Assembly: GCF_014898815.1 (NCBI RefSeq)
Contig: NW_026515546.1
Location: forward strand, 124,001 to 188,000
DNA: 64,000 nt
Source of the DNA: Panonychus citri
Taxonomy: Eukaryota; Arthropoda; Arachnida; Trombidiformes; Tetranychidae
Direction of reading: 5' to 3'
Positions 47,020 to 61,310 of the stretch are shown in pieces. Position numbers and translations under genes: made by a program. The notes beneath the pieces were generated by a model, which made no database searches, was not told where the DNA came from, and worked only from the letters and a program-made list of their open reading frames with translations. The stretch's first letter is position 1. Every line of letters starts with the position of its first letter.

Positions 47020-47716
47020 TCAAAAAGCCACAAGGGTATTGGTACAATTGTCTTTCGTCCTTAAGATAATTAATAACTTTTTCCAATCGACGTCTTTGGT
47101 TCCTGATTCAGTTGAAGTTGAAACCATGTAATTGATCAAACCATCAACATCTCCATTGTTCAAATATTCAATGATCTTGGACTTATGTTCGAGGATAAAG
47201 ATGATCAGATCAGTTCGACCAACTGATGAGTATGAGGTTCCTGGTCCAGTTTTCCTCATGGCCCATGCAACCAAAGAGGGAACACCATGTTCCTTATTCT
47301 CAGTCAAACCGATTGTTTTCTTTAAAGCGATCTTGGCTAAAACTGTAGGCCAAACAACTCCAGTGGTTCCTGATTCCTCTGCATTACCGACCATTAGAAG
47401 TGTAACACCAACAGCGTCATTGTTTTCGTGAAATTTGGCGATTTCTACTGATGAGCTTCAGTAAATTTGACAAATTTCTTCAAGTTAATTTTTTCTACTT
47501 CGTTTTCTTCAGTAGGATCAGAAGCAGCCCAAAGGAGGAACGGAATTGGAGTAGTAACAGGCCCATCTTCAGCTATTATTAATAATAAGGAAAAAAATCA
47601 GTCAGAATCATTCAGATTGTGATTAGAAAATAGCAAAAAAATTCAATATGATTTACCTGAAGTAACAGCCCTGAGAGGGTGAAAATTAGAGAAACGATTA
47701 CCAAAAGTTTTACCAT
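47020..47716 (-). pseudogene. Orphan secreted protein, two apparent one-base losses
   Basis: Exon 1 (47716-47657) encodes signal peptide MVKLLVIVSLIFTLS; the intron is 47656-47573; exon 2 (47572-47020) ends at a stop. Frame changes are needed near 47670 (in the GGG after the signal) and near 47446 (CATCAGTAGAAATC). With them, the coding parts run AEDGPVTTPIPFLLWAASDP, then INLKKFVKFTEAHQ, then EIAKFHENNDAVGVTLLMVG and on for 124 codons. NAEESGTTGVVWPTVLAKI and TSTESGTKDVDWKKLLIIL look like two copies of an internal repeat. Both breaks fit a missing single base, as in XRN1, so an assembly error is as likely as a pseudogene. I do not recognise the family; a lineage-specific secreted or salivary protein is possible. 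Confidence 0.6.
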
Positions 47717-47800
47717 TTTGATATTAGAAATGAAACTTGGTTAAAAGTATTAGTAGTTTGAGTAAATTAATTGTTAATATTTTCTGTTTCCAAACGAAGC

Positions 47801-47813
47801 CTTTATATATAGA
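47801..47813 (-). promoter_or_regulatory. TATA box of the orphan secreted gene
   Basis: CTATATATAAAGG on the minus strand, about 90 b before the ATG at 47716. Confidence 0.6.
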
Positions 47814-50800
47814 AAACTCACCAATTTATCGATGATCTGATCCACAATTTCTTTTGTCGCATTGATTTTGATTAGGGTACAATTGGAGCAGAAGCTCTTG
47901 GATTTACAATCAATTATGTTATCCATATTTCTATTGTTTCATTTAAGAGATAAATATGAGTGAGCTTGTCCCGAATTGCACTGTAACACATTAAATGTCT
48001 TGGTAAATAGTTTTTATCACAATTACAAAATTTGATTACAATTAAGTTAACAAAGCGAAATCTTTATCGACTTTTGGCCCATCAAAAGTCAGTTTAGAAT
48101 TCGGTGTCGAAATAATTTTGATTATGTGACAAGTCCAGCAATGCGATCTATTCTGTCAACGGCTCTCCGTTCTCAAAAATTATCCATATCTTAGCAATCA
48201 TCAATTTATTAATCAAAAATCTAAAGTTTTTTAACAATCAAGCAAAATGTAAGCTCGAAAAAAATTTGGCCATTACTTAGTTGTTTATCTAATAATAGCA
48301 ACTATTAATGTTATCGAAATTTTTTAAATTTTTTGTAACATATTCATCTGATAACATACATGATAAAAAGACATAACTGAATCTCAAGTATTGATATTAT
48401 ATTATCAGTAAAGTTCACACTTTTTTAAGAAACCAATAAAACTGTAAAGGCAGAGTAGAGATGTGATTAGTTATCAGATTAAATTGTGATGTTTTCAACA
48501 AATTAAAGGTTAAATTGTGGTCAAATTAAATGTAGATATTTAAAAGAAAACCAATTTTGATGATGAAGATGGAAATGGAAATGATGATCGGTCTTAATTT
48601 CCTTCCTTTTTCTTTGGGGTTTTCAAAAGAGGCAAATGAAGGTGATTGAAATCAAGGCGTTGTCAGGAGTGGTTCCTATTACTTTGATGAGAGAGGAACA
48701 AGAGTCAAACTTTGGGCCAACACCTTGACTAAAATCAAAGCTTCAATGGTCAAATAGAGTAACCATTATACTTTAAATACCTGTAATAACGAGAAAGCCT
48801 CGTAAACGTAATTTGCCCGCAAGGCCTAAGACGAAATTGAAAAGTCACAATGGAACAAGGGAAAGAGAGTAAAATCTAAATACAAAAGCTAAACCTATGG
48901 AAAATATTACAATACTGAACGAAACGAGAATCATTTTCAGCACAGAAATTGACCATTAACGATTCTAAATCTTCATCACAATGGTAACGAAATAAACAAT
49001 TAAGATTGAGGAGAAAAGAGTATAACAAGAATTTAAGAATAAGATAAAATATCAAGACGAAATGAACGAAACTCTAATAGGAAATTGAGGCTAATTATCG
49101 ATAAGCACGATTACCAATAAATATCTAAAATCGCAATTAGTTAAACATCAGAAAGCAACAATTAAACAAATCGATGACCACAAACAAATCAAACCCAACA
49201 TGTGATTGGAAAAAGATATCAGATATTGATCTGAATCTATTTAGTAATCACGATTAATTTTACTGTAGAACTTAAATTGTAATCTAATTAAATCAACTTC
49301 TATTGGAATTAGTTGCTTATCTGAAGCAAAAAAACAACGATTATCAATCATGTTATCAATCAAAATTAAATCACGAATAAATAATTTCTGTTTAGTTAAT
49401 TGTTCATCAATAAAGATATCGACTATTAAGATCCTTGTATCAGTTTCCCTCTTTGATTACATTTGATGATCGTGGTTACAATTAAAGTGACCATTTTAAT
49501 TACCATGCCACCCAAGTTATTATATCAACTAATCAATTCTAATTTAACCAAATTGTAACAATCAAATGAAGTATTAGTTTAAATAGCCTCAGGCTAAAAA
49601 TAAAATCAATGGAAAATAATAATCATAAGAAATGATTTAAAGGTAAGATAATCTCTCATTGGGAAATCATTGAAATTCACTCATAGTGTTTACTCAGAAT
49701 CGATTGTGTTTTGTTTTAATTGTTTCTTTTTCAATTGATTGTTAGCCATTGATTTTGGTTAATTTGTATCATCTTCTTTGGTTGTAATTACATTTCATTG
49801 TTTATCTTCATTTTTTCATCGTTATTTGTTCATTGAAACTGAATGATACTTTTTCTAGTTCAATGGATTCACCTCTCAGAACTGGACACTGGATCTTGAA
49901 AACAATTGACCAGGTCAAATGTTAATTTCTGTTTGTTGATCTTCACTTGATTATGTTTATCTAGAGATATAAACACTTACAATCATATGGTAATCATCAA
50001 CATCACTGGAAATCTTCATATGATTACCTCTTGACTTTTAACCATCCACTGGATTCCCGAAGTTTACAAATATTATCATTTATCATTTACTCTTATTAAT
50101 ATAATTATTAACTTGCTTTCATCGTTAATATCACATCTTAGTTATCTGAAGATCTTAATTGCTGCTCTTTCCTTCAAACCAATTTCAAATTGCAATAGAA
50201 TATCCGAAAATCAATTCAGTAAATATTATCATCGAAACCTTTATTTTTTTTTTGCTCAATGAGTTTGTTTATTTTTTTAAATTGTTTGCACAATTTAAAA
50301 CTAATAACTAAACTTCAAGGTTAATTATGTAATTTTCAATTGTTTTGCAAATTGACTTCCGAGTGATTGTTTGATTATTTAACTAACATTACTTACTACT
50401 TATTAATGGCTATTAACTACTTGTGATTAAATTAAAACCAGTTTGATTATCATTTACCAATATGTAATAAGTATTGTTTTAATTGATTAGAGTCCCAAAT
50501 GATTTTCTAATTGTGATTAAATCTTAACTCGTGTTTATTATATTAATTTTGTTTTTCGCAACTCATTTATGATCACCAGGGAGCCAAACAATTAACAGTT
50601 TAAAGTGTAAATAATGATATGATAAAGGGCGAAATTGGATTGGAAACAGTTAAATTAATTGCTTTGTATTACGAAATAATAATCAACAGCAAATGAAAGC
50701 AATTAATATTTTCCATCATCAAAATCATCACCTTAATTATCTATCAACATAATGGATCAATTTAGTGTTAATCAACTTTATGATAAATGATTATCACTGT

Positions 50801-51320
50801 TTAGTTATTTGATTGATAATCTTTTGATTCAATCCGGTAACAATTAAGAATCAATCGGAATTAAGATTTTTTTTTTGGAAGCAATTTTTTTAATTCTATT
50901 ACTTATTAATCTAATAACAAGGTAAAGATGAAAATCTAATCTAATTATTTGATGATTATCTCTTGATTGTCAAGGGTTGAGACTATAAATGTAATTAATT
51001 GTAAGCCAGGGAGTGGAAATTAAATTTAATTGAGTTGAAAATGAAAATTAACAGAAAAATTTTGAAACCATTAACCATTTTAAACTTAATCAGATATTCA
51101 TATGAAACTATCAACCAAAATTTTAATAAACACTAATGAATATGTTTACCTGGAAACAATTAAGCAAAAACTGTTGAGATGATGATGATTAGTAGGATGT
51201 AATCATTTAAAAAGCTAATAATCAACTAAAAATGATTAAATCATACGAGACTTTGAAAATAACATCAATAGTTAACAATTAACCAAGAGCAACAATAACA
51301 CACCTACAATTAACAACGAT

Positions 51321-51355
<35 letters not shown>

Positions 51356-51664
51356 ATCAATTTACCTGAACAATTTACATTGAATTAAATTGTGTGTGTT
51401 CATTGTTTAACAATCATAATTATCTTTCATCCTTGATTGTTGATTAATTAATTATTCCCAATAGATGGAGCTATTATGATGATTATTCAATTACTTTTCG
51501 TATTTTTTTGCTTCTTATGTAAAAGTAGCCTTGCCGGTTTTTCCCTCCCTCCTTTACCTCATCTTCCTCATCATCTTAATCCTCCTCTTTTCCTCATCAT
51601 TTTCATCATCATCAACATCATCTTACTCTCCATTCACTTGTTTGTATAACTTGATTCAGACAAG
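47814..51664. other. Large gene-free region
   Basis: AT-rich with no convincing frame. A short basic frame at 48786-48865 (VITRKPRKRNLPARPKTKLK) stands alone. A (GA)n run lies at 51332-51352 and the sequence becomes T/C-rich just before the bHLH gene (51540-51640). Enhancers of the bHLH gene are plausible here but not visible. Confidence 0.45.
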
Positions 51665-53116
51665 ATGAGGTCTTCAAAACGATTAGTTTTATCTTCATCT
51701 AAAAAATCAAACATCTCTAATGTGTTACCTTCTCAAACAGCAACAAAAACTGACCAGTGTCCAATGGAGGTTGAAAATACCAATGTAAATGTTAATGTGT
51801 GTGGGGAGAGTCCAACCAATGGTGAAGGTGAGGTTGACCTTAAGATTCCCGCTTTGGATAAATACAATTTAAGAGTAAAATCGATTCAAAAGAGAATCGA
51901 AGTTGAGAAGAAGAGGAAAAATCCTCGAAAAGAGCCCAAACCGAAACAACGACCACCACCACTTAGTAAATATCGTCGGAAAAATGCCAATGCCAGGGAA
52001 AGATCTCGAATGCAGGTAAGTTGACTTACGAATATTTTCAACGTTCGATTGTCCATTCAGTACTTTAAGATTATAATCGTTCTAATCCTTTGATAACTTT
52101 AGGAAATGAATCAGGCCTTCGTCGAATTGAAAAAAGCGGTACCTCAGTTAGCGAATGACTTTGACGTTGGTGAAGATCAAAATTCTAAACTGACCAAAAT
52201 TACGACCTTACGTCGTGCGGTCAAATATATCGCCGCTTTAACTATGCTCTTGTCGGAAACTGAACCGTTACAATTAATTGAAGAGAATTCAAATTCAAAT
52301 GAAATTGCAAACAATGGTAACATGATTTGCTCAATTGGACCATCAGCTGATCAGTCGTTTATTTGTTCAAATATATCATCACCATCTCCCTCTGTTTCAT
52401 CAGTGTCATCAATTTCATCTTCATCTATACTTTCATCATCATCATCATCATCATCCTGTTCATCGTCATCTTCATCATCAGCTTCTTATTCATCTTCAAT
52501 ATCATCACCATCTTCGTGCTCATCACTAACATTGGATTTACAATCAGTTAATTTAAAGAATCAAATAGTTGAAGACAATTTAATCATCAATCCAAGTGAA
52601 ATATTTTCACAATTATTAAACAATAGTTCTAATAACAATATAATTAATTACGACGGGAAAAATGTTGACAATTATCCACTCGAGCGTACATCAAATAACA
52701 ATCAACAGAATGAAAGTCAATTTCAAATCTCAGCATCTTCCATAATTAACAATCACAATTCAATATCATCGTCACCACCAACACCACCAACAACAACAAC
52801 ATCACCGATTATTTCAACAATTAATCCAACTTGTCAACAATTATTTAATTCATTGCCAAATTTACCACAAATCAGCAACAATCAACAAGTCCAATCAAAT
52901 CAAGACACCAATCTATCAATTTATATGGACTCAGATTTCAATGATTTACCTGTTGAAAGTTCATTACCACTTTTGGATGCTGATTGTTACTCTTACCTTC
53001 CCGATAGTTTTGATGATTTTAAATTAATTGCTGGCGATATGATTCCTGAAACTGAATTTGATAATTTCAGAATCGACAGTGAAATCCTTTCAAATCCATT
53101 AATCACTTCATGGTGA
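51665..53116 (+). CDS. bHLH transcription factor (group A; delilah-like, tentative)
   Basis: Two exons, 51665-52015 and 52103-53116, phase 0; 454 residues. The bHLH domain spans about residues 102-168 and is split by the intron after the basic region: KYRRKNANARERSRMQ, then EMNQAFVELKKAVPQLA, a loop containing DVGEDQNSK, and LTKITTLRRAVKYIAALTML. The ARERxRM basic region and helix 2 put it in group A (E-box binding, dimerising with an E-protein). KYRRKNANARER is closest in my memory to insect Delilah, but I cannot confirm this. The rest is low complexity: a long Ser run (52373-52530), Asn/Gln runs and Thr/Pro repeats. The start ATG follows a T/C-rich leader. Confidence 0.9.
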
Positions 53117-56100
53117 ACAACTGAATCAATATTATCAATTCTGTGCAATAAGTTTTTCAAAAATTGTGTCTTAATTAATTGACCAACCAGGGCTAATTTA
53201 ATTTCATTCAAATCAAGTGATAACCACAACTGACCTTAAACAATTTTGATTATATGATTAACTTACACTGTTTGTTAATTACATTATTTTATATTATTAA
53301 TCAAAGTTTCTATCATGTAATCATCATCAGTAAATCATTCAATTTCATTTTGATAATAATTCAAATCAAGTATCTGGTGAGTTGTTATTATGAGATCGAA
53401 ACAATCAGTTAATCATTAACTATTATATATGATTACAATTAGTTCCTGTTTCCCCAATTAAATCATATCACAAAATTATAAACAAAAGTCATCATATATG
53501 TTTAAACAATCAACGGATTCAACAATTAACAATTAACGATCTCAATCAGCATCAACTCACCAGTACTCAAAATACTTGATCGCCTTTTAATCAATCATCA
53601 GCAATTTAATATCTCATAAATTAAGAGCTTAATTTAACTTCATTTATCACAATAATAAGCTCAAATTGTTAATCACAATTGCCTCTAATACATCAATCAA
53701 TATTATTTTGTATCAATTATTGATTATTTTTTAATATGTAATAATATCAACCCCTTTTTTTTATAATCATCAACTTAATCAAAAGTGAGATGTTAAACAA
53801 TTTAATGTGTTCATCAACAATCATATCATCAAAAGTATTACAATTAACTCTCACTACAACAATTAAGATTCATTATCATTCTCAACTCATTTGTTAAAAT
53901 TATTATTAAAAACTACGAATTTTAATCGTAACAATTAAAAATGATATTGATTTGATTACTTTATTATAGATTTTAATTTTTTGTTTCCTTATCAACCCAA
54001 CAATTTAAGTTTGTTGCTAATAATCACCAATTAAAATCATCACAAACAATGAGTAGGTTGATCTGATTTGGGAACGAGTTAAATTAATTGCTAACTAACA
54101 TGATTCCTACGCTAATTTAAATGAAAAATAATCAGTTAATCAACAATTTAACCTTGGAAGGAAATTAAAACAAGTGAAAGTTTAACAACAACAACAACAA
54201 TTTGAGTTAATAATCAGTAAACAATAATAATAATAATTACAACGATCAACTAATCATAAGGAATTAAAAATATTATAGAAAATAAATTTTACTTTTCTAT
54301 AGATTTAATTTGATTCGGGAAAAAAACCGAACACAATTAAACAACAATCAAAATCTTTAGATTGATTATCAATTAATAGTTTGAATGGAAACCATGAAAA
54401 TTGAATTAACACACTTTCACCATTGAATGTAACTTTTCAATCAATAAAATCAACAATTTGATGTATTCATTATCTAATTAATAACAATTGAAATGATTAA
54501 CAAATCGTTTCATGTTAACCAAATCAATTCAATGGTAATTTCATTCGTACTTTTAACGTCAACAATTAGTCTATTGTAACCATCGGAAGAGGTAAATTTC
54601 AGATCAAAATCGATTGTTGTAAATCAATTAAGATGAAGTAAAGAAGAAGAAATTTTTTTTCTCAAAAACGGAAATTTCATTCTCTTCCAGGTAGAAACCA
54701 CTCCTTGTTGATCAGTTGCCATTTTCCTCCCACAATTAAATAGTAAACAAAGCGAAAATCCTAATTCAATGATTAGCAAGTTAATTGCGATTGAGTCGTA
54801 ATCATAATTAAAATTGAATGAAAGTTTTGGAAACAAACAAAAAATCCCAAGCTTAACAAGTTAATTTAATTTTTTCCTGTGCCACTTAATTGTTTCAGCT
54901 GAAGACTTTATCCTTCATCATCCTTGACTCAATCACCGTCTTCCTCATCATCTTGATCCTCATCTCAACCTGATACACCATAAAGCCACACCTGAATCCT
55001 AGAGGTAAAGGAGTGTTGAATTATTGATTTCGATCATTTAAAATCAAGGGGTCATCACTATGGAATAACTTTTCAACCATTGATTAGAATTGATTTTTTC
55101 CATTTCATTTAATACAAAAGTAGTGTTCTATCACTAAATTGTCAATAACTTTTCAGAAAATTTTATACTAAACAGAACTTCAGTGAATTACTAAAAGTGC
55201 GATGGTCAATTTCCCTATTCTTTTCCATGGTCCTCCTTTGATATCTGATTTTTTTTCCGATATAAAAACACATAATTTCATCTTTATTTTGAATTTATCT
55301 CGAACAATAATTTTAATTGTAATTGATAAAATGACCATCGCAAATGATCAACGAATCCTCACAAACTCAATGTCGATGGCTGTAAAAGGATCAATGTTCA
55401 TTGAGCATGTTGATCGCATCTCCTTGTTGAAATTAATATAACTGTTTGTAGATCCAAACAACAGACAATTTAGAGTCGATAATTGTTAATTAATTTGATT
55501 TCATGTTAATAAGTATAGAGACGCACCTTAAAATCATCAACTTGTGACTGAAAAAAATGTTGAAGGTAAAGGTCATCAAGTTTATGTCAATTATTAAGTT
55601 AATGTTTATGTTATTGTTTTTTTTTAACTCAATTTGAATGCGTAGGATTAAAAAATGATTACAATTGAATTAAACAATCAAATATAATCGTTGTGATCTC
55701 ATTACTATAAAAAGATGACAACCAACTGATGATGAGATTGACGATGATTCCTTTGAGTTGAATATAAATTGAACGAAAAGTTGATGATGATGACAGATCT
55801 GATTGACAATCAACGTAATTCTCAAGCAATTGAATAAGTAAATTAACTTTCAAGCTTAATCATGGTAATGAACGTAGGTGATGAGACAGTTTTTCGTTGG
55901 CTAAATTATATAAATGCGCACTATTATTCAATATAATAATTTGTATTCCACCATTTTCAATGGTCCTCTTGTCAAAAAGTTACTTTCAAGTTGACGGAAT
56001 ATTGATTCAGTGATGGATTTACTAAACACCCGATAGACTGATATTCACTGTTGATTAAGTGTCCATATCATTTGTCCTTGTTATTATAAAGTCGATTTAT

Positions 56101-59100
56101 AATTGATGAGATGGAATCACTTGATAATCAACTGAATTAATGCTTAAATCATCACTTGTATTATCATAGTAAATTTGGACATTATTCTTATCCTTTATTA
56201 GATTTAGTCAGTTGGTTAATTAAGTTTAATTACCTGAGAAATTCAATTAAGAGATAAATTTTCAATTAAATTAATCCAACAGTAAATCATGAAGATATAA
56301 CAATCTCAAGCTAAATCTCAACTAACAAACCCAATTGTTGAGGTAAAGATAAATCATCAGAAACAATTTACAATCAACTAATATTTCCAGGTTATGATTT
56401 AGTTAGATGAAAATAAAACAAACAATTTGTGTGAAAAGTTAATTAAAAAAAATATATATATATAAACAATCATAATAATGATAAAATAAATACATAAACA
56501 ATAAAGTTAATTGTAAATAATAATTAACTAAGTGTGTGTTACCTCACAGGAATTAACTAACTAACAATTTAAACCTTTACATTGAATTATAATGGTTATA
56601 ATTATGATTGTGTTAGAACTCATCAAGTTATTGATTAAATGATTTCTAATGATGATATTAATGTTAATAATAAATTGATTGTATGGTTAATGAATTAAAG
56701 TTGATTAAGATGAGCTAATTGTTATCAAAATAAGATTGAGATTTATTTTGTAGTTTAATATGTTGGTTCAATATTGGTTAGATGAAAATGCGAATGTTAA
56801 TTGTTATGTTGATTCTTAACTGCGCCTTAATTGCTTTGATAAGATTGTTTTCTTATTATATTGTAGACTACACCTCATATCATAATAATCTATGACTCAT
56901 TGATGCAGCTAAATATCATGAATGAAGTGAGTAAATTGAAATTTTGTGAATGAAAATTTTCATGTTGATAAAGTTAAACTTGTTGTTGATGATTAAGCTG
57001 ATTATGAGTCTTTACTTGTTTATGATGGATCAATAGTTAACTAACAAGATAAAATTAGTTAACAAGTTACCGTTGATTGTAAATTTTCAGGTCATTTTAA
57101 ACTCGTTTACAAATTTTCATTCATCTTATGCTTTTTGTAATAATACAATCAGTTGAATCAACAATCAGATTAATTGTTGAAACTCATCATCATCAACATG
57201 GTTCCAATTGCACCAATCCTTTTTTACTATCAGAAAATTTCTCGATAACATTGAAATCGTTAGAACTTTTCTTTTCAATTCTTGATGAGTCATCTATCTA
57301 CCAAGACAGATAATTATGAGAATCATAAGAACCATGATAATGATGATAACCTTATATTATTACCCTGGTTTGTCTTGATAGTTGTCATCACTGTTGTTAA
57401 AGGGGAAAGCTAATGGAAATATAGTTATTAATTGTTTTCGAGGTTGATTCTAATGTTGACTGAAATTATTTCATTCACAACTAATTCATGACTATTAATC
57501 GTTATTATGGCCATTAATTGATGGCTGATGAAATTCAAACGCTTTTTAAATTCAATTTCAAATTTTAGAATAGTAAAATATTAGACTGTTGTTAAATTCT
57601 GTTCATATCAAGTGTCCTTACTGATAAGTATTAATAGATTGTAGATTGATTTTTAATCTAATCTAATTACCAGTTTCAATAGTTTCAATAGTTAAATTAG
57701 CTAAATAAGCTGAATGATAAGTCATAAGATATTCAAATTTTATTTAATAAAAATCGAAAAATCGACTTTTTATCCACTACTGCTACTTCGCTCAATATTT
57801 CAAGAACTAAAAGTCACAATGCCAAACTTGACCAGAGGACTGATTAGAATTGAAGTACTTGTCCCAACTAATTGCAAGGTCATTGAGGTCATTTCCCGAA
57901 GAGCGAGTTATGTAGTCATTTTAAAGTTACCTTGTTGAGATTGGCTAACTTGGTTGGTTGTTATTTATCTGAATTTTTATTAACATTCAATTCTTTGATA
58001 ATCAAGTTTGCTGTGGAAAAAAAGAAGATCAAGGTTTCGAAATTACATTGAGATTACTCAGGATGATATTGAAGAAGAAACTTCAGATTCTGAAAAACAA
58101 GAAGGTGAGTCTTATGCCGATACACTAAAAGCATTGTGACATCTATGACCCGAAAACGACATCGAGAGGAGACTACAAATCAAAAGATTAATTACAAAGA
58201 GAAAAAGAAAATCAATGGTAACGAAAGAGTCAAGAGAAATATAAACGTAAAGAGAAAGACAATGAAAAAAATAGACAAATGTCAAAGAGAGAGAGAGAGA
58301 GAGAGAGAAAGAAGGATTCAAAGAAAAGAAAGTTATTAAAGAGAAAAGCCTTGTAAATTTACGGAGTAAATAATGATGAAGTGGTGGAAAATGTGACACC
58401 TATTATACTATTCTCGATCAATAGTGAACTAAACGTTGACTTTTACCCTACTAACAAAGACTGACTGATAACTATTCAAACCAACCATAAAAAACACTTG
58501 ACACTTGTTGAGCCAGAGGACAAGTTGACATTTACCCTCAAAAGAATTGAAGTTTAATCTTATCAATAATTTCAACTTTTATCATCTTAACTTTATTTAT
58601 TTGTAACAGTAACATTCAAATTTGAATTATGGCGGGTTTTTCGGTTTTCTATTCTAGTAGGTATGAATATGAAGGTTATCAAGGCACTTCCTTGTTTTTG
58701 AAGACCTTAGCCAGCAAAATAACAATTTTCGATTGAATTTTTAAGCACATTTTCAATATGTGATATCATTTTACTTAGTAATAATTAAGTCAACTATGGT
58801 AAAGATAAAACGCCATTAAATTCAGCGAATAAACAGTTCAAAACTTGAGTTTTGTCCGATATCAATCATCAACTGTATTCATATCAATTTCTGAAAATTC
58901 CATTTCAAACTATTCTTTAGATGGCATTCGTTTTTGATACCAAGTCGTTTGATCGAATCAAAGATAATCTTAATTCACATCTGAAAACATTACGATTTAT
59001 GGTGATAATACTCATTAAGTATATCAAAATTTATTTTCATCATAAAGGTTACATGTAAAAGCTTTCATTCTTTGAATAAACTACATGAGTTTTAAAGGTA

Positions 59101-59449
59101 GATTAGCAAAATTTCACCCAAATATGATTTTACCCACATTGATAATAAAATTAAATGATGATTTATAATATGATTATCTGATCAATAGCTTAATCATTTA
59201 TTATTGATCTGATTGCGATTAGAAAACAACTCTAAGTATGTGTTGAAAACACTTCAGGCTGAAACCAGAATGACGATGATTAAGATGAATATGAGAATAA
59301 GAATGGAAGATCAAAAGCCAAAAAAAGGAAGAGAGAGAGAGAGAGAGAAAGAGAGAGATCTTCTAATCTCTGAGTTAAATTGTTGAGATTAATTATGAAA
59401 ACTATTAATTACTACTTTAATGAGATTTTATTGACGCGTTGAAGTTATA
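53117..59449. other. Large AT-rich gene-free region
   Basis: 6.3 kb without a supportable gene. The 57714-57938 frame (MPNLTRGLIRIEVLVPTNCK) and an acidic frame at 58049-58130 (ITQDDIEEETSDSEKQEGES) followed by a basic frame over a GA run (58136-58339) have some coding look but lack partners. A (GA)n run at 59331-59358 and AT-rich sequence fill the rest. Confidence 0.45.
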
Positions 59450-60047
59450 AGATGTGTTCACTAGAATTTGACAAAAAGTTTGAGTCATTTTTTTTCTTCT
59501 CTCTGATTGTTTACAATTAATTAAATTATATCAAATGAAAGTTCAGCTATTCATCTACATTCATGAAAAATTTCAAAAAATTCTGATGAAAGGTTTTTAA
59601 ACAATTAAATTTTGAAAAAAAATCGCGAAAATCAGAATTTTCACCATATTTTTCGGATTAATGGCTTTTTAACGAGAACCAAAGGTCACATTTGATTTTT
59701 GAAAACACCAAAAGATGCTCAGAGGCAATGCTAAAAAACCGTAAAGGTTAAAGGTTACCATGAAATCGCATATTAAAAATATGCTAATTTAAAAATTCTG
59801 ACCAAACGCATTTTCTGCTCTCCATGTTAATTTCTCATAGAGAATAACATAAAAAATTTTCGAAAATTTGGGAACTTTTTTTCAAAATTTAATTGTTTAA
59901 AAACCTTTCATCAGAATTTTTTGAAATTTTTCATGAATGTAGATGAATAGCTGAACTTTCATTTGATATAATTTAATTAATTGTAAACAATCAGAGAGAA
60001 GAAAAAAAAAGACCCAAACTTTTTGTCAAATTCTAGTGAACACATCT
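59450..60047. mobile_element. Inverted-repeat element, 598 b, TA-flanked
   Basis: Ends AGATGTGTTCACTAGAA and its complement, each bordered by TA (59448-59449; 60048-60049). The terminal inverted repeats are about 173 b each (59450-59622; 59873-60047) and nearly perfect, around a unique centre of 250 b. No transposase. Probably a non-autonomous DNA transposon; if TA is the target duplication it belongs with Tc1/mariner. Confidence 0.82.
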
Positions 60048-61310
60048 TAGTTAGTTAAAAATCCAAATCCAATCCATGTTTCAATCAATTTTAAAATGAT
60101 TGAATATTTGATGAGACGATAATCAAAGGATTTATTGGTTTTTTTGCTAAACAACTTAAAATAATTAATTCAATAGCATTTAAAATGCAAGTGTAAAAAA
60201 ATTTAATTTGATTGTTAACACAATTGAATTAAGTTGTTTTTATCACTAATTTGTTATTGGGATTAATTTTGCATATTATCCCTTAAAATTATCATACATT
60301 TTTAATTCTTACGTTTTCTATTAACATAATTTAATATTAATTCAAATTATACAGTCGAAGAAAATGAGTGATTGGTAAAAAGTCCGATTCTATTTTAGCC
60401 ATTGAATTTTGGCTCTCGGTTATCGATATTGATCAACTTTCCGTTCAACGTAAGATTTTGTCGAAAACTCTAAATTTCGTTTGTATTGAAATTTAATCGA
60501 GAAAATTCAAATAAATTTTCATTTATTCTTTATTTGTGTGGTATAAATTAGTCTGATCTTTTCCTTGAACTATTAATGAAAAGTTTCTTGAACTGTTCCA
60601 TAAAAAGGTTCAGTAAGAGCTACGATTTGATGTACAGAAAGAGTCAGTTCGTCGTCAATAATTTGGCCTCACTCTCTATCTTTCAAGTCAAAATTTCCAC
60701 TCTTGAACCTTGAGAGCCATTTAGCCCCATCAAAATATTGATTGACCCTTGCTCGAACATTGATGTTTATTTATCTTTTTTATCACAGTCTAACGATTTA
60801 GTCCTTTTTCGAACTAAATAATAATAATAATATAATCGAACGAATCTGAATTTTTTATCCAAGAAACTTTAGCCTCAAAAAACACTCCTAGTAATTAGCC
60901 CGGTTGTTATCTCTAATTAATTACTAATTCAGTTAGACTTGAACACTTTCATCAGATCAGTTGTTGATAAAATAGTTCTTTCGATGAGCAAATTTATTCT
61001 TGTGATTAGGTTACAAGTGAGTTTTATGTTCTTTATTTAGAAATTATCGTTTTCTTCATGAAATGTAATAAGAATATCATGAGAATCGAGAATTGAAATC
61101 GATGAAAAACAGAAAAAAAAACTTAAATTGAAATAAGTGATCAGGATTTCGATTTGATACTCAAACTAATAACTTCAGAACTGAAGATGCTGATAGTTTG
61201 ATAAAATTGTAATTTAATATTTAATAAAAATCGATGATGAGAGGAAATGTCAACATTTCCAAAGGTAAAGTGATTATTTTGATGATTAGTTAATTATTTA
61301 TGTGGTGAAC
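60048..61310. other. Spacer before the LTR element
   Basis: AT-rich. No gene, promoter or repeat recognised. Confidence 0.4.

Noticed and set aside
47020..47716. Assignment to a named spider-mite salivary (SHOT-type) family
   Set aside because: Plausible by length and signal peptide, but I cannot recall or verify matching sequence, so no name was given.
48786..48880. Basic frame VITRKPRKRNLPARPKTKLK
   Set aside because: Isolated, no ATG, no splice partner, no recognised family.
57714..58339. Frames MPNLTRGLIRIEVL..., ITQDDIEEETSDSE... and a basic GA-repeat frame
   Set aside because: Look weakly coding but cannot be joined into one gene with sensible splice sites; may be a relic.
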